A stretch of 64,000 nucleotides of DNA from Bacteroidota bacterium (GTDB lineage Bacteria > Bacteroidota > Bacteroidia > Bacteroidales > Lentimicrobiaceae): contig JAEZNO010000044.1 in NCBI GenBank assembly GCA_023441805.1, positions 1 to 64,000 on the forward strand. Reading direction: 5' to 3'. Both the position numbers and the translations under genes were made by a program. Below the pieces are notes generated by a model. That model was not told where the DNA came from, ran no database searches, and saw only the letters and a list, made by a program, of their open reading frames with translations. Below are positions 1-9,037 of this stretch, in pieces. Position 1 is the stretch's first letter. Every line of letters begins with the position of its first letter.

Positions 1-170
1 AAAACGTGGTTTATTAACAAAAAGAAAAAAGTAACCAAAAAAGAAAAAGTCAACATCAGTATTAATTAATTCAAAAAAAGTCAATGTTATTCAGGCAAGC
101 TCAGACATTGAATGATGAATGATGAATAGTGAATCATTAAGGCCAATGGCTGAATAAACAAAAAATAGGA

Positions 171-494
171 ATGTATTTTATTCTCTCCGATTATCAAGGC
201 AATTGGTATAAGATTATCGATGAGGCTGCAAACACAATTGAACAATATAGTTTTGATCCTTGGGGTCGAAGGCGAAATTCTGACAACTGGAGTTATAACG
301 GAGTACCTAGTTCTTTTTTATTTGACAGAGGTTTTACCGGGCATGAGATGCTGGATGAGTTTGGTTTAATTAATATGAATGGACGACTTTATGACCCACT
401 TATTGCAAGATTTCTTTCACCGGATAATTTCGTGCAATTGCCTGACAACACACAGGGATTTAACAGGTATAGTTATTGTTTAATGAGGATGTGA
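171..494 (+). pseudogene. RHS repeat-associated core domain fragment
   Basis: The 107 codons match the conserved core of RHS/YD-repeat proteins: a DYQGN segment, FDPWGRRRN, a FTGHE..DEFGLINMNGRLYDP block, and RFLSPDNFVQ followed by FNRYSYCL. In intact RHS proteins this core sits near the C-terminus of a protein of more than 1000 residues and is followed by a variable toxin-like tip. Here nothing RHS-like precedes the methionine, and the frame stops a few residues after YSYCL, where family members continue into NP..YTDPSG. It is therefore truncated at both ends and is best read as a relic. The surrounding 170 bases upstream are AT-rich with short GAATGATGAAT-like repeats and no gene. No transposase is seen beside it. 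Whether the fragment is expressed cannot be told. Confidence 0.8.
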
Positions 495-576
495 CGATAT
501 ATTGCAAATAGCATTATAGACAGCATCTCTAAAATCGAAAACAATCCGAAACAATCGAAACAATTCTATTTTTCCC

Positions 577-584
577 TATTTTTG
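577..584 (+). promoter_or_regulatory. Candidate -7 promoter box for gldF
   Basis: TATTTTTG matches the Bacteroidetes -7 consensus TAnnTTTG and ends 21 bases before the gldF start codon. No convincing -33 TTTG lies at the usual distance upstream, so this rests on the -7 box and its position only. Confidence 0.4.
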
Positions 585-605
585 CACTCCCTTTGATTAA
601 TAGCT

Positions 606-1343
606 ATGTTTCCACTTTTCAGAAAAGAAATACTCAGCTTCCTCAACTCACTTATAGGGTATGTAGCGATAGTTGTGTTTCTTGTGATCAACGGTTTGTT
701 CCTTTGGGTATTCCCTGCCGGGTTTAATATTATCGATTACGGATATGCTTCACTCGATAATTTCTTTGTGCTGGCACCTTTCGTATTCTTGTTCCTGGTA
801 CCAGCCATAACAATGCGTTCGTTTGCTGATGAAAAACGTTCAGGAACTATTGAGATATTGATAACCCGTCCTATCACTGATTTCCAAATCATCCTTGCAA
901 AATATCTTGCAGGGATTACTCTTGTTGTGTTTTCTCTTTTACCGACTCTTATTTACGTGTTCTCAGTCTGGTATCTTGGACTACCTAAGGGCAATCTTGA
1001 TTTTGGAGGTCTTTGGGGTTCATATATCGGGCTCCTGTTTCTTGCATCAGCCTTCACTTCAATAGGTCTGTTCGTATCATCGATTACTGACAATCAGATT
1101 GTTGCTTTCATATCTGGTCTGGTTATCTGTGGTTTTGCTTACTTTGGTTTTGACTTAATCGGTGACATGGCCTTATCAGGCTCAACCGGACTCTTTATTA
1201 AATCACTTGGAATACATGATCATTATTCATCAATGAGCAGAGGTGTTATTGATACCCGTGATCTTATATACTTTCTGAGCGTTATCACAATATTTTTCTT
1301 ACTCTCTAAAATATCACTCGAAAGCAGAAAATGGGAAAAATAG
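606..1343 (+). CDS. gldF: Gliding-motility ABC transporter permease GldF
   Basis: This 245-residue integral membrane protein has about six hydrophobic segments and the ABC-2 permease features of GldF: an N-terminal FRKEI..FLNSLIGY start, FVFLFLVPAITMRSFADEKRSGTIE near residues 60-85, and LITRPI just after. GldF and GldG form the membrane part of an ABC transporter with the ATPase GldA; in Flavobacterium it is needed for gliding, and homologues are common in non-gliding Bacteroidota too. The stop overlaps the gldG start by 13 bases, so translation is probably coupled. The ATPase gene is not in this window; if it is adjacent it would have to lie before base 1, across the RHS relic, so it is probably elsewhere. 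Length and motifs are as expected for the family. Confidence 0.9.
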   Translation: MFPLFRKEILSFLNSLIGYVAIVVFLVINGLFLWVFPAGFNIIDYGYASLDNFFVLAPFVFLFLVPAITMRSFADEKRSGTIEILITRPITDFQIILAKYLAGITLVVFSLLPTLIYVFSVWYLGLPKGNLDFGGLWGSYIGLLFLASAFTSIGLFVSSITDNQIVAFISGLVICGFAYFGFDLIGDMALSGSTGLFIKSLGIHDHYSSMSRGVIDTRDLIYFLSVITIFFLLSKISLESRKWEK

Positions 1344-3106
1344 CAAAGGATCAGGATAAAGCCCCTATCAAGAAGAGAGATCAAAAATTCGATAATATAA
1401 CACAATTGGTTGCCGGACTGGTAATCATTGTGCTGTTAAATGTTATTGGCGCTTACCTATTCACAAGATTCGACCTGACATCTGAAAAACGGTACACCTT
1501 ATCAAAATCTACTAAGCAGTTACTTCGCGAAACTGATGACATTTTCTATTTCAAGGTCTATCTTGAAGGTGACCTGCCTTCGGAATTTAAGAGATTAAGT
1601 CGCTCAACTCATGAAATGCTTGATGAGTTCAGAGCATACAGTGATAATATTCAGTATGAGTTCATTAATCCATTGGCCTCAGAGGATGCCAAGGTAAGAA
1701 AAGACATTCAGGACAGACTGATTGAGCAGGGTCTTGTTCCAACTGACGTTGCTGTAAGGACAAAAGATGGTCAGAAGCAGCAAAGCGTATTCCCTGGTGC
1801 CCTGGTTACCTACAAAGGAAAAACTATACCGGTTTCTTTTCTGGCAAACAAGTTAGGTGCAGCCCCCAAGGATATTATCAATAACTCAATTCAGGCACTT
1901 GAATACAACATTGTCAGCTCTATTCGCAGATTAAGCACACTCAACAAACCTCGTATTGCTTTCACTCAAGGGCATGGTGAACTGTCGCAGTTAGAAACTG
2001 CTGATATTGCTATCGCACTTTCGGATTACTACAATGTTGAGTATGTTGATCTTAAAGGAAATGTTAATGTATTCACTGAAAGAACTGAACCTGAGCCTGG
2101 TAAGTTCCACATTAAGAATAAATTTGAGGCTATTATAATCGCCGCTCCTGACTCCACTTTCAATGAAAAAGATAAATTTATTATCGACCAATTTGTCATG
2201 AGAGGTGGCAAAGTGCTATGGGTTATTGATCCTGTTTTTGCCACAATGGATAGTTTGCAAAACACCAATATGACTATTGGAGTGACAAGGGATATTAATT
2301 TAAATGATATCCTCTTTAAATATGGAGTACGATTAAACAGCAATTTAATAATGGATCTAGCTGCACTTCCCATTCCAATGGTCACCGGAATGGTGGGTAA
2401 TCAGCCACAATTAGAATTCTTCCCATGGCCTTACTTTCCGGTACTGACAGCCACTTCATCACATCCGATTGTAAAAAACATCAATGCAATTCGCACAGAG
2501 TTCATCAGTAGCATTGATACTGTAGGAGATCCGACAATTAAGAAGACCGTTCTGCTTAAAAGTTCTACTTACACCCGTGTTGCACAGACTCCGGTAATGA
2601 TCAGCCTTGAAATTCTTGGTAGAGATCCTGATACTAAAATGTATTCTGATCCTCCACAACCGGTAGCTGTTCTTTTGGAGGGAAAATTCTCATCAGTATT
2701 CAATAATCGTATTCCTAAAGAAATATCTGAAGCTCCCGAGATTGGTTTTATATCAAAGAATCTGGAGAATAATAAGATGATTGTAATCTCAGATGGAGAT
2801 ATGATTCGCAACCAGGTACAGTTTAGCCAGGGTAAATATATTCCACTACCACTTGGATATGACAGGCATACGGGACAGACTTTTGGAAACAAGGAGTTAA
2901 TAATGAACGCAATGAATTATCTTTGTGATGATTCAGGATTAATGGCTGTTCGTTCCAGAGAATTGAAGTTGCGTGCTCTTGATGTAAATAAAGCACGTGA
3001 AAATATTCTCAGCTGGCAAATAATAAATATTGTCTTACCGGTTGTGATTATCATAATATTCGGGATTATACAGTTTACATTAAGAAAGAGGCGTTATAGC
3101 AGGTAA
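1331..3106 (+). CDS. gldG: Gliding-motility ABC transporter accessory protein GldG
   Basis: The 591-residue protein has a basic N-terminus, one transmembrane segment at about residues 25-47, a long extracytoplasmic region beginning with TSEKRYTLS, and a second transmembrane helix near the C-terminus (about 560-582) followed by RKRR. This is the architecture of GldG, the auxiliary component that works with GldF. The middle region carries the family's GHGE (near 215) and VLWVIDPV segments typical of the DUF4350-like/ABC-associated fold. It begins inside the end of gldF and ends 12 bases before the next gene, which supports one transcript. Function in this organism (gliding versus another export role) is inferred from family membership only. 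Confidence 0.9.
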   Translation: MGKIAKDQDKAPIKKRDQKFDNITQLVAGLVIIVLLNVIGAYLFTRFDLTSEKRYTLSKSTKQLLRETDDIFYFKVYLEGDLPSEFKRLSRSTHEMLDEFRAYSDNIQYEFINPLASEDAKVRKDIQDRLIEQGLVPTDVAVRTKDGQKQQSVFPGALVTYKGKTIPVSFLANKLGAAPKDIINNSIQALEYNIVSSIRRLSTLNKPRIAFTQGHGELSQLETADIAIALSDYYNVEYVDLKGNVNVFTERTEPEPGKFHIKNKFEAIIIAAPDSTFNEKDKFIIDQFVMRGGKVLWVIDPVFATMDSLQNTNMTIGVTRDINLNDILFKYGVRLNSNLIMDLAALPIPMVTGMVGNQPQLEFFPWPYFPVLTATSSHPIVKNINAIRTEFISSIDTVGDPTIKKTVLLKSSTYTRVAQTPVMISLEILGRDPDTKMYSDPPQPVAVLLEGKFSSVFNNRIPKEISEAPEIGFISKNLENNKMIVISDGDMIRNQVQFSQGKYIPLPLGYDRHTGQTFGNKELIMNAMNYLCDDSGLMAVRSRELKLRALDVNKARENILSWQIINIVLPVVIIIIFGIIQFTLRKRRYSR

Positions 3107-3118
3107 AATTGAGATAAG

Positions 3119-4174
3119 ATGCGTAAAAACAGAACACTGGTTATAACCACATTCGTATTGGCAGCACTTGCTGTTATTTTGGTTTATACTAAAACTAATA
3201 CTACCTTAAATCCTAAGATAAGTGAGTTTACTGTAAAAGATACTGCCACTGTCACCAAGATATTTATGGCAGATAAATCAAACCAAAAGGTTCTTCTCGA
3301 AAGAAATGCTAATGGAACATGGAAGCTGAATTCCAACTATACTGCATTACAGGAAAATGTAAATACTTTATTACAAACCTTCGCTAACATTGAAGTGCGT
3401 GAACCTGTGGCTAAAGCTGGAAGAGATAATATACTTAAGATGATGTCGGCTAAATCAACCAAAGTTGAAATCTATCAGCAGAGATTCAGAATTAGCTTTG
3501 GCAAGTTAAAGCTTTTTCCACATAATAAACTCACTAAGACTTACTATATTGGTGATGCAACAATGGATAATGCCGGCACTTACGCTTTGATGGAAGATGC
3601 TAATACTCCTGTAGTTATATATATGCCCGGATTAAGGGGATTCGTTGCCACACGTTTTTCAACACTCGAATCGGATTGGAGAGTTCATACAATCTTTAAT
3701 AAGAGGCTGCCGGATATTGACAATATTAGAGTAGAGTTCGTCGATCAACCCAATGAATCATACACTGTAGTTAATGAGAACAATCAGAATCTAAAGCTCA
3801 TCCGGCTAATTGACAATACTGAAATTAATGGCTACGATACATTGAAATTGGTGAGCTTTGTGAATGCCTTCAGAAGAATAAATTACGAAGCTCTACTTAA
3901 TGATATGGAGCCTCAGAGGAAAGATTCAATCATGAACTCTGCTCCTAAACATAGTATTACACTTACAGCTAAAGATGGAACAAAGCAATCAGTAAGAACT
4001 TTTGTGAGACTACTGCCTGTTCCTGAAGTAAATGTTTTTGACGGTTCACTCATCACTTATGATATGGACCGTATGTATGCTTTAGTAAATGAAGAGGATT
4101 TTGTCCTGGTACAGTTCTTTGTCTTTGATAAGATCCTTATTCCGTTATCATCATTTACTACCCGACCTTCATAA
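3119..4174 (+). CDS. DUF4340 domain-containing membrane-anchored protein
   Basis: The 351-residue product starts with a short basic stretch and a single hydrophobic helix (about residues 7-24), then a soluble domain. The early region with ITKIF-like and NGTWKLN segments, followed by a helix of LLQTFANIEVREPVA, is characteristic of the DUF4340 family, which is repeatedly found beside gldG-type ABC genes. That context suggests an extracytoplasmic partner of the GldFG complex, but no biochemical role is established for the family. It lies 12 bases after gldG and 9 bases before the epimerase gene. No catalytic motif is apparent. Confidence 0.75.
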   Translation: MRKNRTLVITTFVLAALAVILVYTKTNTTLNPKISEFTVKDTATVTKIFMADKSNQKVLLERNANGTWKLNSNYTALQENVNTLLQTFANIEVREPVAKAGRDNILKMMSAKSTKVEIYQQRFRISFGKLKLFPHNKLTKTYYIGDATMDNAGTYALMEDANTPVVIYMPGLRGFVATRFSTLESDWRVHTIFNKRLPDIDNIRVEFVDQPNESYTVVNENNQNLKLIRLIDNTEINGYDTLKLVSFVNAFRRINYEALLNDMEPQRKDSIMNSAPKHSITLTAKDGTKQSVRTFVRLLPVPEVNVFDGSLITYDMDRMYALVNEEDFVLVQFFVFDKILIPLSSFTTRPS

Positions 4175-4183
4175 AAATTAATA

Positions 4184-5164
4184 ATGGAAAAGCTGTTTTC
4201 ATCAAAAGTTCTTGTAACAGGTGGTGCAGGATTTATTGGATCAAATTTGGTTGAAGCCTTACTGGCGCAAGACAATACAGTAGTTTGTCTTGATAATTTC
4301 TCAACCGGAAAGAGGGAAAACATTGCTAACTTCATGAGTAATCCCAAATTCACACTCATTGAAGGAGATATTCGTGATTTAGAAGATTGTCGACGTGCCT
4401 GTAAAGGGATGGATTATGTGCTGCATGAAGCAGCTCTCGGATCAGTTCCCCGTTCAATAAATGACCCGATTACTTCAACAGAAGTTAATATTGACGGTTT
4501 CGTCAAAATGCTAATTGCTGCACGTGATGAAGGTGTAAAGCGGTTTGTATATGCTGCCAGTTCATCAACTTACGGTGACCATCCGGCTTTGCCCAAAAAA
4601 GAAGATATTATTGGAAATCCCCTCTCTCCTTATGCTATCACTAAATATGTCAACGAACTTTACGCCAAAGTATTCGCAGATCTTTATGGAATGGAGACAA
4701 TTGGACTAAGATATTTCAATGTATTCGGTAAGCGTCAGGACCCAGACGGAGCATATGCAGCAGTTATTCCAAGATTTATAAAAGCACTGTTAAAAGGTCA
4801 GCAACCAACGATCAATGGTGATGGAACTCAATCGCGCGATTTTACCTATGTTGACAATGTTGTACAAATAAATCAGCTTGCGCTTTTGACTAAAAAAACT
4901 GAGAGTCTCAACACGGTTTATAATGTTGCTTTTGGTGAGAATACAACTCTAAATGAGCTATTTAATTATCTGGTGGAATTCATGTCAGGCAGAGTACCCG
5001 ATGTAGCTAAAATCAAGCCTTTATATGGGCCACCTAGAAAGGGTGATGTGATGCACTCACTTGCCTCAATTGAAAAAGCTAAGACACTTCTTGATTATCA
5101 GCCGCAGTATAATATCCGTGAAGGGTTAAAGCTTGCTATCGACTGGTATATCGATAATTTGTAA
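4184..5164 (+). CDS. NAD-dependent nucleotide-sugar epimerase (WbpP/TviC-like)
   Basis: This 326-residue protein is an extended short-chain dehydrogenase. It shows the Rossmann motif GGAGFIG (residues 13-19), an Asp at the end of the second strand (LDNFSTGK, 36-43) that favours NAD, the SSSTYGD strand (126-132) and the catalytic Y150xxxK154. The segment HEAALGSVPRSINDP is typical of UDP-N-acetylglucosamine/galactose C4 epimerases of the WbpP and Vi-antigen TviC type, which feed surface polysaccharide synthesis. Substrate cannot be fixed from sequence; UDP-GlcNAc, UDP-GlcNAcA or UDP-Glc are all possible. It is nine bases behind the DUF4340 gene, so it may be the last gene of the gld transcript. 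It converges on yjbQ with only 17 bases between the stops. Confidence 0.85.
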   Translation: MEKLFSSKVLVTGGAGFIGSNLVEALLAQDNTVVCLDNFSTGKRENIANFMSNPKFTLIEGDIRDLEDCRRACKGMDYVLHEAALGSVPRSINDPITSTEVNIDGFVKMLIAARDEGVKRFVYAASSSTYGDHPALPKKEDIIGNPLSPYAITKYVNELYAKVFADLYGMETIGLRYFNVFGKRQDPDGAYAAVIPRFIKALLKGQQPTINGDGTQSRDFTYVDNVVQINQLALLTKKTESLNTVYNVAFGENTTLNELFNYLVEFMSGRVPDVAKIKPLYGPPRKGDVMHSLASIEKAKTLLDYQPQYNIREGLKLAIDWYIDNL

Positions 5165-5181
5165 TACTCTGATTTTTTCTT

Positions 5182-5595
5182 TCAGGCTCCCATTATCGTT
5201 GCAACCAATTTTCTTGATCCTCCATTATTTCTGAATTCACAAAGGTATATCCCCTGCCATGTGCCCAGATTCAATTCCCCATGTGAAATCGGAATCTGAA
5301 TACTGTTCCCACTTAGGACTGACTTAATATGACCGGGCATATCATCTTTTCCTTCCTCATAGTGGCGATATAAGTACTCACCTTCAGGCACTAATTTATT
5401 GAAGAAAATTTCAAAGTCCTCCAACACTTCTTTAGCTGAATTTTCATTAATACAAATACCTGCTGAGGTATGTCTAATAAAAATGAACAAGATTCCGGTT
5501 TCAGGCAGTTCAGGTAATTGCTCCTTTACGAGATCAGTAATGAGATGAAATCCACGTTTGAACCGTGGTAATGAAAATTCAACCTGGTATACCAT
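5182..5595 (-). CDS. YjbQ family protein (UPF0047)
   Basis: The 137-residue protein matches the compact single-domain YjbQ/UPF0047 family: IRHTSAGICINEN near residue 42, YRHYEEGKDDMPGHIKS near 80, and a C-terminal GELNLGTWQGIYLCEFR block. Members bind a metal through conserved histidines (visible here in RHTSAG, the HYEEG and GH segments) and some have thiamin-phosphate synthase side activity in E. coli genetics. The true physiological role is unsettled. Its length is normal. It is a stand-alone minus-strand gene convergent with the epimerase; a TACTTTTG box at 5661-5668 on the same strand could be its -7 element. Confidence 0.85.
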   Translation of the reverse strand: MVYQVEFSLPRFKRGFHLITDLVKEQLPELPETGILFIFIRHTSAGICINENSAKEVLEDFEIFFNKLVPEGEYLYRHYEEGKDDMPGHIKSVLSGNSIQIPISHGELNLGTWQGIYLCEFRNNGGSRKLVATIMGA

Positions 5596-5660
5596 TTCTA
5601 ATAAAGCTAAACATTTAAGATAAGCCCCTATGAGTTAAAGATAAACCCTTAGAGTTGATG

Positions 5661-5668
5661 CAAAAGTA
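5661..5668 (-). promoter_or_regulatory. Candidate -7 promoter box for yjbQ
   Basis: Read on the minus strand this is TACTTTTG, fitting TAnnTTTG, about 66 bases before the yjbQ start. No -33 element is found at the usual spacing, so support is modest. Confidence 0.3.
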
Positions 5669-5747
5669 ATTAATCTCACAGATCCACTCTCCCACCCTCT
5701 TGTCAAATAAATGATACTCGCTGGTGATGAAAGAGTGGATACCTTAC

Positions 5748-7076
5748 TTAATCTTCAATAACAACCGGAATCCCGACTGCAATATCCTCTAACATAGCAG
5801 TGGTAAGTGATTTTGGTCTCTCTAGAGGATATCCTAAAGCTCTGTCCCAGATAATATTGGCACAAATCCCGATTGCCCTTCCAATACCAAACAGCACAGT
5901 ATAGAAGTCATATTCTTTGACACCATAATGCCACTGGATAACACCTGATTGGGCATCAACATTTGGCCATGGGTTTTTGGCTTTTCCCTGCTCAAGAAGA
6001 ATAGGCGGTACAATCTTATAAAGCATATCGACTACCTTAAATAACGGGTCTTCGCTAAGATTCTTGAGGCTGAATTCCCTTTGTAGCATGTAACGCGGGT
6101 CGGTTTTGCGAAGAACTGCATGACCGAATCCGGGGATTACCTGCCCTGATTTTAGAGTTTGCCATACATATTCGGCAACTTCTTCTTCAGTTGGGAACTC
6201 ACCGTGTAATTTTTCTTTAAGCTCATGCAACCAACGTAATACTTCCTGGTTTGCAAGTCCATGAAGTGGCCCGGCAAGACCATTAACCATAGCTGAAATT
6301 GAAAGATAGACGTCAGAGAGTGAACTAGCTACAAGGTGACCGGTGTGTGCACTCACGTTACCTGCTTCGTGATCAGCATGAATAATGAAATGCATTCGGG
6401 CAACATCATCATAAGGTTTTGGTATTCCCATCATATGGGCAAAATTGGCACCAAAATCGAGATTCGGGTTTGACTGAATGCGTTTCCCATCGCGATATAA
6501 TTTCGCATAAGTATATGTAGCTATCTCCGGCAATTTGGCCAACAAATTGAGAGTGTCTTCGTAAGTAGGATCCCAATAATCGGCTTTCTTTAACCCTCCT
6601 GCATGATATTTCTTTGTGAAGAATGATTCACGGTGCATCGTAAGAATTGCAGTCGAGAAAATAGTCATAGGGTGACTGCAGCATGGCATACCGTCAATGA
6701 CTTCATAAATATACCGGGGCAGGATTCTGCGTTTGTTGAATTCATCAGCTACTTCTGATGCCTGTTCTTCATTTGGGATATCACCTGTAAGAAGCAGGTA
6801 AAATAATGATTCAACAGTTGGCATCTCTGAATTCGGAGCTTTTGGTAGTTTCTCGAATACTTCGGGTAACGTGTAACCACGGTAGCGGATACCTTCCATG
6901 GGATCGAGATAAGATATGTCTGAAACTAATGATTTTATACCTCTCATACCACCAAGAATCTGGCCTATGGTTATTTTGTCAACTACCACATCACCATATT
7001 CTTTCATTAAGCGCTCAGTTCTTGGACGCCATTCCTGGATCTTTTCGTATAAGGTATCTTTAAGCCTTTTTGCCAT
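5748..7076 (-). CDS. gltA: Citrate synthase (eukaryote-like form)
   Basis: The 442-residue enzyme condenses acetyl-CoA with oxaloacetate to make citrate, the first TCA step. It has the conserved ISYLDPMEGIRYRGY entry segment, the catalytic His in LHGLANQEVL, the second His in GFGHAVLRKTDPRY, and the catalytic Asp in NVDAQSGVI. The sequence resembles the mitochondrial/eukaryote-like class (about 440 residues) found in many Bacteroidota rather than the hexameric E. coli type, because it lacks the E. coli N-terminal NADH-binding extension pattern and carries YKIVPPILLEQGK. It lies 39 bases downstream of icd on the same strand, so the two TCA genes are probably co-transcribed. Aconitase is not in the window. 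Confidence 0.92.
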   Translation of the reverse strand: MAKRLKDTLYEKIQEWRPRTERLMKEYGDVVVDKITIGQILGGMRGIKSLVSDISYLDPMEGIRYRGYTLPEVFEKLPKAPNSEMPTVESLFYLLLTGDIPNEEQASEVADEFNKRRILPRYIYEVIDGMPCCSHPMTIFSTAILTMHRESFFTKKYHAGGLKKADYWDPTYEDTLNLLAKLPEIATYTYAKLYRDGKRIQSNPNLDFGANFAHMMGIPKPYDDVARMHFIIHADHEAGNVSAHTGHLVASSLSDVYLSISAMVNGLAGPLHGLANQEVLRWLHELKEKLHGEFPTEEEVAEYVWQTLKSGQVIPGFGHAVLRKTDPRYMLQREFSLKNLSEDPLFKVVDMLYKIVPPILLEQGKAKNPWPNVDAQSGVIQWHYGVKEYDFYTVLFGIGRAIGICANIIWDRALGYPLERPKSLTTAMLEDIAVGIPVVIED

Positions 7077-7115
7077 TTTTATATTGTGTCTAAGTGTTTT
7101 ACAAATATTTTATTT

Positions 7116-8390
7116 CTATGATGAAGATATAGACTTTATAATTTCATCACCAAACTCTGAAGTGCGAAGCTTGGTAGCTTTCTCCATTAATCGATGAAAA
7201 TCGTATGTTACCTTTTTGGCTTTTACGGTTGCTTCAAGAGCTTTATAAATTAAGTCAGATGCTTCATGCCATCCCATATATTCTAACATCAAAGCTCCTG
7301 ATAATATTACTGAACCGGGATTAACAACATCCAATCCTGCATATTTAGGAGCAGTTCCGTGAGTAGCTTCAAAGATGGCATGGCCGGTTACATAGTTGAT
7401 ATTTGCACCAGGAGCAATACCTATACCTCCTATCATTGCTGCCAAAGCATCAGAAATATAGTCACCGTTCAAGTTCAGTGTAGCAATTACTGAATATTCA
7501 GCCGGTCTTAATAGTATTTGCTGCAGGAATGCATCTGCTATTGAATCTTTCACAATAACTTTACCTGAGTCAACGGCCTCCTTCATTTTTTTATCAGCAA
7601 CTTCCTTGCCTTCATTTTTCGCAATTCTGTCGTACTCATTCCAGGTGAATACTTTATCACTAAATTCTCTTTCTGCAAGATCATATCCCCAATTCTTAAA
7701 GGCACCTTCGGTAAATTTCATGATATTGCCTTTATGAACTATAGTCAATGAAGGTAAATTACGCTCAATTGTATATTTTAATGCGGCACGTATCAATCGC
7801 TCTGAACCTTCTTTTGACACAGGTTTTATTCCAATGGAACTACTCTCAGGAAATCTGATTTTGGTAACACCCATCTCATTGATCAGGAACTGCTTTATTT
7901 TATCTGCCTCAGGTGTTCCATTCAAATATTCGATACCTGCATAAATATCTTCAGTGTTCTCTCTGAAAATGTGCATGTCCACTTTCTCTGGCTCTTTAAC
8001 AGGGCTGGGGACTCCGGGAGTATATTTTACCGGACGAAGGCACACATAAAGATCTAATTCCTGACGTAATGCTACATTCAATGAACGAATTCCTTCACCA
8101 ACAGGTGTTGTTAGTGGTCCTTTTATACCGACTAGATACTTTCTAAAATCGTCTAATGTTTGTGCCGGTAACCATTCTCCATTACGGTTAAATGATTTTT
8201 CACCGGCAAACACTTCTTTCCAGATGATCTTACGTTTTTCACCATAAGCCTTTTTTACAGCAGCATCCAGAACTCTTACTGATGCTGCCCAAATATCAGG
8301 GCCTGTACCGTCTCCTTCTATAAAAGGAATCACCGGAAAATCCGGAACTGATAGTTTTCCATCCTTGATGGATATGATCTGCTCTTCCAT
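7116..8390 (-). CDS. icd: NADP-dependent isocitrate dehydrogenase
   Basis: The 424-residue protein is an E. coli-type isocitrate dehydrogenase that oxidises isocitrate to 2-oxoglutarate. It shows FIEGDGTGPDIW, the substrate loop GIRSLNVALRQ (whose Ser is the phosphorylation site in E. coli), CLRPVKYTPGVPSPVKEPEKVD, and HGTAPKYAG. NADP preference is suggested by Lys-Tyr in PKYAG and by Tyr/Arg in VTYDFHRLM, which correspond to the 2'-phosphate contacts in the E. coli enzyme. It precedes gltA on the same strand, giving a compact two-gene TCA unit. No kinase/phosphatase (AceK) gene is nearby, so regulation by phosphorylation cannot be claimed. Confidence 0.93.
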   Translation of the reverse strand: MEEQIISIKDGKLSVPDFPVIPFIEGDGTGPDIWAASVRVLDAAVKKAYGEKRKIIWKEVFAGEKSFNRNGEWLPAQTLDDFRKYLVGIKGPLTTPVGEGIRSLNVALRQELDLYVCLRPVKYTPGVPSPVKEPEKVDMHIFRENTEDIYAGIEYLNGTPEADKIKQFLINEMGVTKIRFPESSSIGIKPVSKEGSERLIRAALKYTIERNLPSLTIVHKGNIMKFTEGAFKNWGYDLAEREFSDKVFTWNEYDRIAKNEGKEVADKKMKEAVDSGKVIVKDSIADAFLQQILLRPAEYSVIATLNLNGDYISDALAAMIGGIGIAPGANINYVTGHAIFEATHGTAPKYAGLDVVNPGSVILSGALMLEYMGWHEASDLIYKALEATVKAKKVTYDFHRLMEKATKLRTSEFGDEIIKSISSS

Positions 8391-8528
8391 TAATTAGTTA
8401 TTTAACAGCTAAAATTAAGAAAAATATCTACACATGCAAGTATCTGCATCTATAATTGAATATTTTTCATTTCCCGCTAAAACAATGTAGATGACCATTT
8501 GTTTCAGAAAATTTACTATCATTCACAT

Positions 8529-8969
8529 ATGAAGTACTCTTTATCTTTATCGGCAAATGAAATATTATCGCAACTGCCTGTTGGTGCGGGACTTATAGTA
8601 TTTGACAGCTTTTGTGTATTATGCAGTTCAACGGTAAATCTGCTTACCAAAATTGATCGTAAGCGAAAACTATATTATGCCAGCTTCGATACCTTGATCG
8701 GAGAACAACTTTCAGGCATAATACCAAACATGCCAGATTCACTAATTTTTTACCGGGAGGGGTATATCTATCTGCAGTCAGAAGCCATAGTTATGATCAT
8801 CAAGACTTTAGGGTACCCATGGAAAGCTTTTTCAGTTATTAAGTATATCCCGTATAAATTAAGAGAATTGATGTACAGCTTTGTTGCCAGAATCAGATAC
8901 AGGGTTTTTGGTCGAAAAACTAAGTGTAAAATACCTTCGCCCGATGTCGCAAATCGCTTTTTGAAATAA
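8529..8969 (+). CDS. DCC family thiol-disulfide oxidoreductase-like protein (DUF393)
   Basis: The reading frame is open from a TTG at 8499, but I take ATG 8529 as the start because it places the family-typical hydrophobic strand GLIVFDSFCVLC close to the N-terminus, giving 146 residues. The Cys-x-x-Cys motif (CVLC) after FDSF corresponds to the DxxCxxC signature of DCC proteins, followed by DRKRKLYYASFD and a LIFYREGYIYLQSEA strand-turn that are also typical. These are small thioredoxin-fold-like proteins thought to act in thiol exchange; substrates are unknown. It stands alone between icd (divergent) and the TonB-dependent receptor. Confidence 0.8.
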   Translation: MKYSLSLSANEILSQLPVGAGLIVFDSFCVLCSSTVNLLTKIDRKRKLYYASFDTLIGEQLSGIIPNMPDSLIFYREGYIYLQSEAIVMIIKTLGYPWKAFSVIKYIPYKLRELMYSFVARIRYRVFGRKTKCKIPSPDVANRFLK

Positions 8970-9002
8970 ACCGTCACCATAAATCTGCATAGAATAATTA
9001 AT

Positions 9003-9010
9003 TAAATTTG
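9003..9010 (+). promoter_or_regulatory. Candidate -7 promoter box for the TonB receptor gene
   Basis: TAAATTTG fits TAnnTTTG and lies 27 bases before the ATG at 9038. No clear -33 element was found. Confidence 0.35.
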
Positions 9011-9037
9011 CTGTGCTAATATTATCCATCTCAACTA

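Noticed and set aside
2029..2385. A 118-codon minus-strand frame inside gldG
   Set aside because: It is fully opposite a well-supported gene and shows no recognisable domain.
4057..4359. A 100-codon minus-strand frame across the DUF4340/epimerase junction
   Set aside because: It spans the ends of two clear genes on the other strand and reads as antisense.
8499..8528. TTG start for the DCC protein
   Set aside because: It adds ten residues not expected for the family; the ATG at 8529 is preferred.
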